Positions 46,825 through 54,714 of a stretch of 64,000 bases of DNA are shown piece by piece. Source of the DNA: Methyloceanibacter superfactus (GTDB lineage: Bacteria; Pseudomonadota; Alphaproteobacteria; Rhizobiales; Methyloligellaceae); NCBI RefSeq assembly GCF_001723305.1, contig NZ_LPWF01000004.1:62001-126000 (forward strand), in the 5' to 3' direction. Position 1 is the stretch's first letter. Each line of letters begins with the position of its first letter. The position numbers and the translations under genes are program-made. The notes beneath the pieces are model-generated. The model worked only from the letters and a program-made list of their open reading frames with translations. It ran no database searches and was not told the origin of the DNA.

Positions 46825-48422
46825 TGTCCCCTCTCAGCCAAGCCGCTGCCTCGGTCGGCCGCTTGCAGGGCGCCAAGCGGGCCGGCTTGGCGATCCTGCT
46901 CGGCGCCCTCTCGGTGCTCGCGTTCGCGCCGGTCCATGCGTGGCCCGTGCTGTTCGTCACCTTCGGGGGACTTGTTTGGCTTCTGGATGGATGCCATGCG
47001 AAATCGACGCCCAGCGCACGGCTCAATTGCGCGGCCCTCACCGGCTTCTGGTTTGGATTCGGCTATTTCCTCGCCGGCTTTTATTGGGTCGCCGAGGCCT
47101 TCCTGGTCGAGCCTTGGCGGCATGGCTGGCTCATTCCCTTCGTCATGGCGGCGCTGCCCGGCGGCATGGCGCTGTTCTTCGCTGCTGCTGCTGCGATCGC
47201 CATTGTGATGTGGCGGCCGGGCGCGGCGCGCGTCTTCGCGCTCGCCATCTCCCTCGGTCTTACGGAATATGCCCGCGGTCACGTCCTCACCGGGCTTCCC
47301 TGGAATCTGATCGGCTACGGGCTTCTTCCGGAGGGCCCCATGATGCAGATCGCCGCTCTGCTCGGCGTCTACGCGCTGAGCCTTGTCGCGGTCGCGCTGT
47401 TCACGGCGCCTGCAGCAATTTGGAGCGCGTCTGAGCCTCCCAGCAAAGGTGCGCCGCACTTGCCGTCTGCCTGCTTGTGGCGCTCGCGCTCGGCTATGTA
47501 TGGGGCGACCGGCGCTTGGCGGCAGCCACCGATCAGGAAACGGGGGTGCGATTGCGCATCGTCCAAGCGAATATCGACCAGGCCAGCAAATGGCGTCCCG
47601 AGAACAGCGCCGAGATTTTCACCGACTATCTCGAGCTCACCCAAGCGCCTGGGGATCGGCGACATCGACATCGTCGTCTGGCCCGAAACGGCGGTCCCGT
47701 TCCTTCTCGCGGATTCGCCCGAGGCACTCCAACTGGTTGGCGATGCCTTGCCAAAGGACGGCACGCTTCTCGTGGGCGGCGCGCGTCTCGTCCAGGCCCG
47801 GGACGCGGCTGGCCGCTTCGTCGGTCAGCGCATCTTCAACAGCCTTCTGGTGATTGACGACGGAGGCGAGGTCCTCGACAGCTACGACAAGATCCATCTT
47901 GTGCCGTTCGGCGAATATCTGCCGTTCCAGGATTTCCTCGAGAGCCTCGGCTTCATGCAGCTCACCGGCGTGCGGGGCGGCTTCAGCGAAGGCGCCGGTC
48001 CGCGCCTGCTGCCGATCCCCAGAGCCCCCGCGGCGAGCCCCCTCATCTGCTACGAGATCATCTTTCCCGACGACGTCACCGACCCGCAGGCGCGGCCGGG
48101 GTGGCTTCTCAATCTCACCAACGATGCATGGTTCGGGACAAGTGCCGGTCCCTATCAGCACTTTCACCAAGCGCAAGTTCGGGCCGTTGAGCAGGGCCTG
48201 CCGCTGGTCCGCGCCGCCAATACCGGCATCTCTGCGGTGGTCGACTCCTACGGCCGCGTTCTCGCCGAGATCGGTCTTGGCGAGAGGGGACTTATCGACG
48301 CAGGACTGCCCAAAGTGGGCCCGCCGACCCTGTTCGCGCGCGGCGGAATCGTGCTGGAAATCTCGGTTTTGTTGCTCGCCCTCGCCGGCTGGCTAGCCTT
48401 TCGCGTGCGTCAAACAAGCTGA
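46824..48422 (+). CDS. lnt: Apolipoprotein N-acyltransferase Lnt (two compensating indels)
   Basis: Inner-membrane enzyme adding the third acyl chain to lipoproteins; about 532 residues. N-terminal half: about six transmembrane helices. C-terminal nitrilase-like domain with the catalytic triad in VVWPETAVPF (Glu), SYDKIHLVPFGEYLPF (Lys) and LICYEIIFPD (Cys). Between about 47450 and 47642 the correct reading lies in another frame (LVALALGYVWGDRR, LRIVQANIDQASKWRPEN). One base is missing near 47450 and one extra C appears at 47640-47642 (LELTKRLGIGDIDIV after repair), so a single open frame hides about 65 wrong residues. Starts at GTG, one base into the corC stop. Confidence 0.93.
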   Translation: MSPLSQAAASVGRLQGAKRAGLAILLGALSVLAFAPVHAWPVLFVTFGGLVWLLDGCHAKSTPSARLNCAALTGFWFGFGYFLAGFYWVAEAFLVEPWRHGWLIPFVMAALPGGMALFFAAAAAIAIVMWRPGAARVFALAISLGLTEYARGHVLTGLPWNLIGYGLLPEGPMMQIAALLGVYALSLVAVALFTAPAAIWSASEPPSKGAPHLPSACLWRSRSAMYGATGAWRQPPIRKRGCDCASSKRISTRPANGVPRTAPRFSPTISSSPKRLGIGDIDIVVWPETAVPFLLADSPEALQLVGDALPKDGTLLVGGARLVQARDAAGRFVGQRIFNSLLVIDDGGEVLDSYDKIHLVPFGEYLPFQDFLESLGFMQLTGVRGGFSEGAGPRLLPIPRAPAASPLICYEIIFPDDVTDPQARPGWLLNLTNDAWFGTSAGPYQHFHQAQVRAVEQGLPLVRAANTGISAVVDSYGRVLAEIGLGERGLIDAGLPKVGPPTLFARGGIVLEISVLLLALAGWLAFRVRQTS

Positions 48423-48447
48423 AATGCGCTGCGCAATCGTCTCAAAC

Positions 48448-48476
48448 TTGACGGGGCAAGGAGCCCCCCCTATGAA
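48448..48476 (+). promoter_or_regulatory. Sigma-70-type promoter candidate before the HTH regulator
   Basis: -35 TTGACG (48448-48453), 17-base spacer, -10 TATGAA (48471-48476), about 70 bases before the regulator's start. The spacer also contains GGGGC-AAGGA-GCCCC, which could fold as a hairpin. It would allow the regulator and metK to be expressed apart from lnt. Confidence 0.5.
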
Positions 48477-48544
48477 CCGCTTTGCCGAGGGACCCCTGGC
48501 AAGACTCTGAACAACCTTCTTTTTTCTTAGATTGCGAGAAGCGG

Positions 48545-48973
48545 ATGGCAGGTAAGAAGCCGAACCCAATTGATACGCATGTAGGCAGCCGCGTGAGATT
48601 GCGCCGAATGCTGCTCGGCATGAGCCAAGAGCGTCTTGGCGACAGTATGGGGCTCACATTTCAGCAGGTTCAAAAATACGAGAAGGGCGTGAACCGCATC
48701 GGCGCCAGCCGGCTGTTTCAGATCTCCAAAATTCTCGACGTGCCCGTTCAATTCTTCTTCGAGGAAGCACCTTATGCCGGCGATGCCAACGCCCCGCGGG
48801 GAATGGCCGAGCCGGATTCCGAAGCCTTCATTTTGGAATTCTTGAATAGCCGCGAAGGGCTCGAACTGAACCGGGCTTTCGTCAAGATCAGCGACGCCAA
48901 GGTCCGCAAGAGCGTGGTCGACTTGGTCCGCGCCTTGAGCGCGAGCACAATACCTCCCAAACCGACGTCCTAG
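48545..48973 (+). CDS. XRE-family HTH regulator (PraR/PhrR-like)
   Basis: DNA-binding regulator of 142 residues. The XRE helix-turn-helix is at about residues 13-68 (VGSRVRLRRMLLGMSQERLG, FQQVQKYEKGVNRIGASRLF); the C-terminal half is helical and probably for dimerisation (EAFILEFLNSREGLELNRAF, KVRKSVVDLVRAL). In rhizobia a regulator of this type (PraR) sits between lnt and metK and represses quorum-sensing and biofilm genes; the same location here supports orthology but does not prove it. Start MAGKKPNPID is preferred, because the 21 preceding in-frame residues have no likeness and overlap the promoter region. Confidence 0.88.
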   Translation: MAGKKPNPIDTHVGSRVRLRRMLLGMSQERLGDSMGLTFQQVQKYEKGVNRIGASRLFQISKILDVPVQFFFEEAPYAGDANAPRGMAEPDSEAFILEFLNSREGLELNRAFVKISDAKVRKSVVDLVRALSASTIPPKPTS

Positions 48974-49106
48974 TCGAGGGGGGCAGACCCTATAGGTTTG
49001 CCTCCGACTTCAAGCTCGGGCTTGACCTCGGGCCTTGCGATTGCCAGAACCGGCCCCAGCTTTGAGGCCTCCGGGCCCATCAACCTATTCCAATGGGGAG
49101 TTCTAA
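48974..49106 (+). other. metK leader with two small hairpins
   Basis: The 133-base gap before metK holds GGCAGACC-CTATA-GGTTTGCC (about 48988-49008, one G-U pair) and CAAGC-TCGG-GCTTG (about 49011-49024). It could be a folded 5' leader. I do not see the core of any SAM or SAH riboswitch that I know, so no riboswitch is called. Confidence 0.3.
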
Positions 49107-50282
49107 GTGTCCCGCGAAAACTACCTTTTCACCAGTGAATCGGTTTCGGAAGGCCATCCCGACAAGGTGTGCGACCGCATCTCCGATGCCGTGGTCGACC
49201 TCTATTTGGCTGCCGATCCCTACGCTCGCGTCGCCTGCGAGACGCTTGTCACCACCAACCGCATCGTGCTGGCCGGCGAAGTGCGCGGGCCCGAGAGCAT
49301 CACTTCCAAGGCCATCGAGGACGCCGCGCGGCGCGCCGTGCGCGAGATCGGCTACGAGCAGGAAGGCTTCCACTGGAAGAATGCCGAGTTCCAGAACTAC
49401 CTTCACGAGCAGTCGGCGGACATCGCCATGGGCGTCGATGCCAATGTCGAGAGCGAGAAAGACGAAGGCGCGGGCGATCAGGGCATCATGTTCGGCTATG
49501 CCTGCCGCGAGACAGAGCCGCTCATGCCGGCACCGATCTATTATTCTCATCGCATTCTCCACGAGATGGCGAAGGCTCGGCATTCGGGCCGCACACCCGA
49601 GCTCGGCCCCGACTCCAAGAGTCAGGTGACGCTGATCTATGAGGGCGGCAAACCAGTGCGCGCCGACTCCATCGTGGTCTCGACGCAGCACAGCGCCGAT
49701 GCCAGCATGGCGCGGATCGAGGAGATCGTGCGCGGCGTCGTCGACGAGGTGCTGCCCAAGGGCTGGGTGAACGGCCACACCAAATTCTTCGTCAATCCGA
49801 CAGGCCGCTTCGTTATCGGCGGACCGGACGGCGACGCGGGCCTCACGGGCCGCAAGATCATCGTCGACACCTATGGCGGCGCAGCGCCCCACGGCGGCGG
49901 CGCCTTCTCCGGCAAGGACCCGACCAAGGTCGACCGCTCTGCCGCCTATGCCGCGCGCTACCTCGCCAAGAATGTCGTGGCCGCGGGTCTCGCCGACAAA
50001 TGCACCTTGCAGGTCGCTTACGCCATCGGCGTGTCGCAGCCTCTCGCGCTCTATGCCGACCTGCACGGCACTGGAACGGTCGATGAGGCGGATCTGGAAA
50101 ACGCGTTGCGCAAGGTGATGGATTTGAGCCCGCGCGGCATTCGCGAGCATCTTGGTCTGAGCCGGCCGATCTACGAGCGCACGTCGTCCTACGGCCATTT
50201 CGGCCGTCAGCCCGACAATGACGGCGGCTTTTCTTGGGAAGACCTCGATCTCGTCGAGCCGATCCGGGGCGAGCTCAGCTAG
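49107..50282 (+). CDS. metK: S-adenosylmethionine synthase MetK
   Basis: Cytosolic enzyme that makes S-adenosylmethionine from methionine and ATP; 391 residues. All signature segments are present: [31 protein letters not shown], and the phosphate-binding [22 protein letters not shown] start preceded by GGGGAG at the right spacing. A strong terminator follows the stop, so metK ends a transcript. Confidence 0.97.
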   Translation: MSRENYLFTSESVSEGHPDKVCDRISDAVVDLYLAADPYARVACETLVTTNRIVLAGEVRGPESITSKAIEDAARRAVREIGYEQEGFHWKNAEFQNYLHEQSADIAMGVDANVESEKDEGAGDQGIMFGYACRETEPLMPAPIYYSHRILHEMAKARHSGRTPELGPDSKSQVTLIYEGGKPVRADSIVVSTQHSADASMARIEEIVRGVVDEVLPKGWVNGHTKFFVNPTGRFVIGGPDGDAGLTGRKIIVDTYGGAAPHGGGAFSGKDPTKVDRSAAYAARYLAKNVVAAGLADKCTLQVAYAIGVSQPLALYADLHGTGTVDEADLENALRKVMDLSPRGIREHLGLSRPIYERTSSYGHFGRQPDNDGGFSWEDLDLVEPIRGELS

Positions 50283-50307
50283 TCAGCTTTCGGTCTCGAA
50301 AATTGCG

Positions 50308-50339
50308 CTATGGCCGGCTCGCCGGCCATAGTCGTTTTT
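50308..50339 (+). terminator. Rho-independent terminator after metK
   Basis: Perfect 10-base stem CTATGGCCGG / CCGGCCATAG with loop CTCG (50318-50321), followed by TCGTTTTT. Located 26 bases after the metK stop. It separates metK from trmB and argues that trmB starts downstream of this point. Confidence 0.9.
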
Positions 50340-50378
50340 GGGATGGATAAATCCGTGGATGCCCGGCACAACGCCGGC

Positions 50379-51088
50379 ATGACGAAAAACCGCGAAAAGC
50401 GGGCCGCGGCCGAGACACGGCCGCTCAGGTCCTACGGCCGGCGCAAAGGCAAGCGCCTCAGCCCCCGGAAAGAACGGCTCGTCGCCGACCTGCTGCCTCG
50501 CTTGCGCCCCGATCTCGAGCATTCGCCGCCGGACGACTTACGCCTGCTTTTTCCTGTTTCTGTCCGGGAGGTGTGGCTCGAGATCGGCTTCGGCTCGGGT
50601 GAGCATCTCCTGTGGCAAGCCGAACATGCCCCGGATGTCGGCATCATCGGTTGCGAGCCCTTCATCAACGGCGTCGCCGCTCTCCTCGGCGGCATCGAGG
50701 ATCGCAGCCTTGAGACCGTCCGCATTCATGACGGCGATGCGCGCGATGTCCTTGCTTGGCTGCCCGATCAATCGATTGCCCGGGTGTTCATTCTGTTTCC
50801 CGACCCCTGGCCCAAGGCGCGGCAGATGAAGCGGCGGCTCGTGTCGCCCGAGCTCGTTCAGTCCCTCACGCGCGTCATCCGGCCCGGCGGCGAGCTCCGC
50901 TTTGCCAGCGACGACACCGGCTATGCTGGCGAGGCCCTCCTCGCCGTGCAGCAGAGCGGCGCATTTACCTGGCAGGCTCGCCGGGCCGACGATTGGCGGA
51001 TCCGCCTGACGATTGGCCAGAGACGCGCTATGAAAGGAAGGCCTTGAGCGGCCGCAAGCCCGTCTATCTCAAATGGGAGCGCCGCTGA
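50379..51088 (+). CDS. trmB: tRNA (guanine-N7-)-methyltransferase TrmB (frame broken once)
   Basis: SAM-dependent enzyme methylating G46 of tRNA. Motifs: SAM-binding EIGFGSGEHLLWQ, substrate/catalytic FPDPWPKARQMKRRL, and GGELRFASDDTGY. The frame breaks near 51006 in the C-terminal tail; adding one base gives DDWPETRYERKAL and VYLKWERR, the conserved TrmB ending, 236 residues. Start MTKNREKR fits the family; ATG 50343 is an alternative, while the in-frame ATG at 50310 lies within the metK terminator and is rejected. Confidence 0.92.
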
Positions 51089-51105
51089 CCGTTAGGAGAA
51101 TCCCC

Positions 51106-51550
51106 ATGCGCGCATCAGCTCTTGTTCTTGGCGTATTGGCGTCGACGCTGCTCCTCGGCCCGACCGCGGCCCAAGCCGGGATGGATATTGGCGCCACCTG
51201 CTACACCGCGTGCGAGCGGAGCACGACCTCCAACCCCGAATACAAAGCCTGCCTGGCGCGCGCGCGGATGCGGCCGACCGCAAACTGAACGAGCCTATAA
51301 ACGGCTGCAGACCGCCATCCGCGCCGGGGCCAAGGAGATGGGCCAGCGCCCGGACGAACAGCTCCGCGCGCTCGTCCGGGCCCAAAAAGCGTGGATCGCG
51401 TATCGCGACGAGAACTGCACCTTCGAGGACGAATTGGCCTTCGGCGGGACGTCGATCGGCGGCAACTATTCGGCCTGCCTGTGTGCCCTGAGCCATGAGC
51501 GGGTGGAGGATTTCGCCCGTATCCGCCAGCACCTCCTGTTCGGCAACTGA
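51106..51550 (+). CDS. DUF1311 / LprI-like secreted protein (frame broken twice)
   Basis: Small exported protein with an AGGAGA site before MRASALVL and a signal peptide ending near residue 25 (AAQA). Its second half carries the DUF1311 (LprI-type lysozyme inhibitor) pattern: DRKLNEAYKRL, then QKAWIAYRDENC and an SACLCAL segment near the end. Bases seem missing near 51262 (in a GCGC run) and 51293; repair of both gives 148 residues. It lies between trmB and the rimP promoter. Some relatives inhibit lysozyme, so a murein-protecting role is possible but not shown. Confidence 0.75.
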
Positions 51551-51593
51551 GAAAATCTCAGCGAATGGGGCGTTTTGGGCACGCTGGAATGGC

Positions 51594-51621
51594 TTGAAAC
51601 CTCGGAAAAAGCTCGTATATT
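51594..51621 (+). promoter_or_regulatory. Promoter of the rimP-nusA-infB operon
   Basis: -35 TTGAAA (51594-51599), 16-base spacer, -10 TATATT (51616-51621), in a locally AT-rich patch about 110 bases before the rimP ATG. It is the best sigma-70-like match in this region and precedes the long translation operon. Confidence 0.6.
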
Positions 51622-51656
51622 AGCCCCGAACTCATGATTGGATTTTAGTCAGGGGT

Positions 51657-51677
51657 GGGCCGTCGGCCCGCTCCTTT
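51657..51677 (+). terminator. Leader hairpin with T-run before rimP (possible attenuator)
   Basis: GGGCC-GTC-GGCCC (51657-51669) followed by GCTCCTTTTTG. It lies between the operon promoter and rimP, about 35 bases after the -10 box, so it resembles an attenuator more than a terminator for the gene before it. NusA, encoded downstream, acts on such structures. Confidence 0.45.
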
Positions 51678-51728
51678 TTGTTAGGTTCCTCGCCTTCTCG
51701 CATCGAGGAGCACGAGACCCCACCATCG

Positions 51729-52286
51729 ATGCCGAGCTCTGCGACACCTGAAGATCGCCGCTTCACCCGTGAGACCGGGCAGGAGCGGGTGATCGCCGAT
51801 CTCGCCGAGCCCATGCTCGAGGAACTCGGCTTTCGTCTAGTGCGGGTGAAGGTTTCGGCCCGCGACGGCGGCACGGTGCAGATCATGGCCGAGCGGCCGA
51901 GCGGTGAAATGACGGTGGACGATTGTGCGATCATCAGCCGGAGGCTGTCTCCGGTGTTCGAGGCCCACGATCCGATGCCGGGACATTACTACCTCGAGGT
52001 CTCCTCGCCGGGCATCGACCGCCCGCTGGTCAGGCCGAGCGACTTCGCGTTATGGACGGGTCACACCGCCAAGATAGAGCTGAAAGAGGCGGTCGACGGG
52101 CGCAAGCGCTTCAAGGGCACGATCGAAGACGTGGCCGACGAGGAAGTGCATTTGAAGATCGAGCTAGATGGCCAGGCCGAGCCAATCATTATCGGCCTGC
52201 CCTTCTCGCTTATCAGCGAGGCGAAGCTGGTTCCCGATCCAGACAGCTTCAGGGCGGATCTTACGGGCAGCAAGCCCGCGAATTGA
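51729..52286 (+). CDS. rimP: Ribosome maturation factor RimP
   Basis: Cytosolic factor required for 30S subunit maturation, 185 residues. Two-domain RimP fold: N-terminal alpha/beta part (DLAEPMLEELGFRLVRVKV, LEVSSPGIDRPL) and C-terminal SH3-like part (FKGTIEDVADEEVHLKIE). First gene of the rimP-nusA-ylxR-infB-rbfA-truB operon. The ATG at 51729 is taken as start; a GAGGAG lies some 20 bases upstream, which is rather far, so an upstream TTG (51678) cannot be excluded. Confidence 0.93.
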   Translation: MPSSATPEDRRFTRETGQERVIADLAEPMLEELGFRLVRVKVSARDGGTVQIMAERPSGEMTVDDCAIISRRLSPVFEAHDPMPGHYYLEVSSPGIDRPLVRPSDFALWTGHTAKIELKEAVDGRKRFKGTIEDVADEEVHLKIELDGQAEPIIIGLPFSLISEAKLVPDPDSFRADLTGSKPAN

Positions 52287-52348
52287 GCAAGTGACCGGGT
52301 GTGCCAGAACGCGCATCGCGGCGAACGTAACTATTGGAGGCAGACAGA

Positions 52349-54016
52349 ATGGCTCAGGCAGGCGTAAGCGCCAATAGGCTGGAGCTCTTGCAGATCGCCG
52401 ATGCGGTCGCGCGTGAGAAAGCGATCGACCGCCAGGTGGTAATTTCCGCCATGGAGGACGCGATCCAGAAGGCGGCCAAGTCCCGCTACGGCAGCGAGAA
52501 CGAGATCAAGGCAGAGGTCGATCCCAAGACCGGCGAGATTTCGCTGGCCCGCCTGCTCGAAGTGGTCGAGGACGTGACCTTGGAGGCGACGCAAATCGCG
52601 CTGGCCGAGGCGCGGCGCAAGAACCCGGCCGCGCAAGTCGGCGACTTCATCGCCGAGCCCCTGCCCCCGCTCGATTTCGGCCGTGTGGCGGCGCAGAACG
52701 CCAAGCAGGTCATCGTGCAGAAGGTGCGCGAGGCCGAGCGCGAGCGTCAGTATGACGAGTTCAAGGATCGGGTCGGCGAGATCGTCAACGGCATCGTCAA
52801 GCGCGTCGAATACGGCAACGTGATCGTCGATCTCGGCCGGGCCGAGGCCATCGTGCGCCGCGACGAAACGCTGCCGCGCGAGAACTTCCGCTACGGCGAC
52901 CGCATTCGCGCCTTCGTCTACGACGTGCGCCGCGAGCAGCGCGGCCCGCAGATTTTCCTGTCGCGCACCCATCCCGAATTCATGGCCAAGCTATTCGCCC
53001 AGGAAGTGCCCGAGGTCTACGAGGGCATCGTCACCATCAAGTCGGTGGCGCGCGATCCCGGCAGCCGCGCCAAGATCGCGGTGGTGTCGCGCGACGCTTC
53101 CATCGATCCTGTCGGCGCCTGCGTCGGCATGCGCGGCAGCCGCGTGCAAGCGGTGGTCAACGAGCTTCAGGGCGAGAAGATCGACATCATTCAATGGTCG
53201 CCCGACGCCGCCACGTTCATCGTCAACGCACTGGCCCCGGCCGAGGTGGTCAAGGTCGTGCTCGACGAGGATGCCGAGCGCATCGAGGTGGTGGTGCCAG
53301 ATCAGCAGTTGTCGCTCGCCATCGGCCGTAAAGGCCAGAACGTGCGGCTCGCTTCCCAGCTCACCGGCTGGGACATCGACATCATGACGGAGGCCTCGGA
53401 GTCGGAGCGCCGCCAGGCGGAGTTCGCGGAGCGGTCGGCGACGTTCATGGAAGCGCTCGACGTCGACGAGGTGATCGCCCAGCTGCTCGCCTCGGAAGGC
53501 TTTTCCTCGGTCGAGGAAGTGGCCTTTGTCGAGCCGACCGAGATCTCCTCGATCGAAGGCTTCGACGAGGACACGGCAGCCGAGATTCAGGCACGCGGCC
53601 GCGAGCATCTGGAGAAGCTCGAGGCGGAGCTCGACGCCAAGCGTAAGGAGCTCGGCGTCGCCGATGAGCTTTTGGAAGTGCCTGGCCTCAATACGGCGAT
53701 GCTCGTCGCCCTCGGCCAGAACGACGTGAAGACCGTCGAGGACCTGGCCGATTGCGCCACTGACGACCTCGCCGGCTGGAGCGAGCGCCAGGAGAAAGAG
53801 ACTATTCGCCACGACGGTTTTCTCGACGGCTTCGGCCTGACTCGTCCGCAGATCGAGGACCTGATCCTCGCGGCGCGGGTGAAGGCCGGCTGGATCGACG
53901 AAGCCGACCTCGTCGAGGAAGAGGCGGAAATCGAGGGCGAAGGCGAGGCTGGTGCCGAGCCGGAGGCCACGGAAGCGGGCGAAGCGCCGGCGGCGGACGA
54001 CGCATCCGCGTCATGA
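52349..54016 (+). CDS. nusA: Transcription termination/antitermination factor NusA
   Basis: RNA polymerase-binding factor, 555 residues, start with a clear GGAGG. Domains: N-terminal domain (about 1-125), S1 (about 130-200, DRVGEIVNGIVKRVEYGNVIVDLG), KH1 and KH2 (about 205-345, GACVGMRGSRVQAVVNEL, LAIGRKGQNVRLASQLTGWDI) and C-terminal acidic repeats with helix-hairpin-helix units (about 360-520). The tail is very acidic (EEEAEIEGEGE). Fits the usual alphaproteobacterial length. Confidence 0.96.
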   Translation: MAQAGVSANRLELLQIADAVAREKAIDRQVVISAMEDAIQKAAKSRYGSENEIKAEVDPKTGEISLARLLEVVEDVTLEATQIALAEARRKNPAAQVGDFIAEPLPPLDFGRVAAQNAKQVIVQKVREAERERQYDEFKDRVGEIVNGIVKRVEYGNVIVDLGRAEAIVRRDETLPRENFRYGDRIRAFVYDVRREQRGPQIFLSRTHPEFMAKLFAQEVPEVYEGIVTIKSVARDPGSRAKIAVVSRDASIDPVGACVGMRGSRVQAVVNELQGEKIDIIQWSPDAATFIVNALAPAEVVKVVLDEDAERIEVVVPDQQLSLAIGRKGQNVRLASQLTGWDIDIMTEASESERRQAEFAERSATFMEALDVDEVIAQLLASEGFSSVEEVAFVEPTEISSIEGFDEDTAAEIQARGREHLEKLEAELDAKRKELGVADELLEVPGLNTAMLVALGQNDVKTVEDLADCATDDLAGWSERQEKETIRHDGFLDGFGLTRPQIEDLILAARVKAGWIDEADLVEEEAEIEGEGEAGAEPEATEAGEAPAADDASAS

Positions 54017-54037
54017 GCCGGCTAGGAGACAGAAGCG

Positions 54038-54714
54038 TTGCGGCTAGAAGCGGCCAAGCAAGACGAGACCCAGCATGGGCAGACGGCGGATGCCGTTCGC
54101 CGCTGCGCCGTCACGCGCGCCCATCGGCCTAAAGACGCCCTTCTACGCTTCGTGCTCGGGCCCGACGGCTCGATCGTCCCGGACTTGAAAGAGAAGCTGC
54201 CGGGCCGCGGGGTCTGGCTCACGGCGGCCCATGATACGGTCGCCGAGGCGGTCAAGCGCAAGGCCTTCGGCCGGGCGCTGAAGGCGGAAGCCAAGGCGCC
54301 GCCAGAGCTTGCGGACCGGGTCGACCGGCTTCTCGCAGAGGCGGCCGCGGGCGCTCTGGCCATGGCCAACAAGGCCGGCGGGGTCGTGTTCGGCTACTCG
54401 AATGTCGAGGAAGCTTGGCCAAGGGCCGCGTGATCGCGCTGATTCACGCACGCGACGCCGCCGAAGATGGTTGCCGGAAACTTGACGGTAAGGCACGCGG
54501 CGCCACGGGCGGCGTTGGAATCCCGTCGGTCTGCGCATTTAGCGCGGATGAATTGAGTTTGGCATCGGGCAGGACAAATGTGATACATGCTGCCCTAATC
54601 CAGGGCGGAGCGGCTCGAAAGTTTCTCGCGGCAGCCTCGCGCGTGAGCGCTACCGCAGGGGTAGTTCCGCATTTGCGGACCAGAACGGATCGGATACGGA
54701 CGAAGAATGAGTGA
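54038..54714 (+). CDS. YlxR (DUF448) fused to an L7Ae-like RNA-binding domain (frame broken once)
   Basis: RNA-binding protein between nusA and infB. N-terminal YlxR domain (about 18-100: [28 protein letters not shown]) and C-terminal ribosomal L7Ae-like domain (about 110-195: [42 protein letters not shown]). One base seems missing near 54413, at the join of VEEA and LAKG; repair gives 225 residues. A TTG start is used, with AGGAGA at good spacing. Its stop lies inside infB (overlap of eight bases). Confidence 0.85.

Noticed and set aside
48974..49106. SAM or SAH riboswitch upstream of metK
   Set aside because: I searched by eye for the conserved cores that I remember and saw none; hairpins alone are not enough for a call.
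50310..50378. Longer trmB start at 50310
   Set aside because: That codon lies inside the 10-base stem of the metK terminator, so it would not be on a trmB transcript starting downstream, and the added residues are not conserved.
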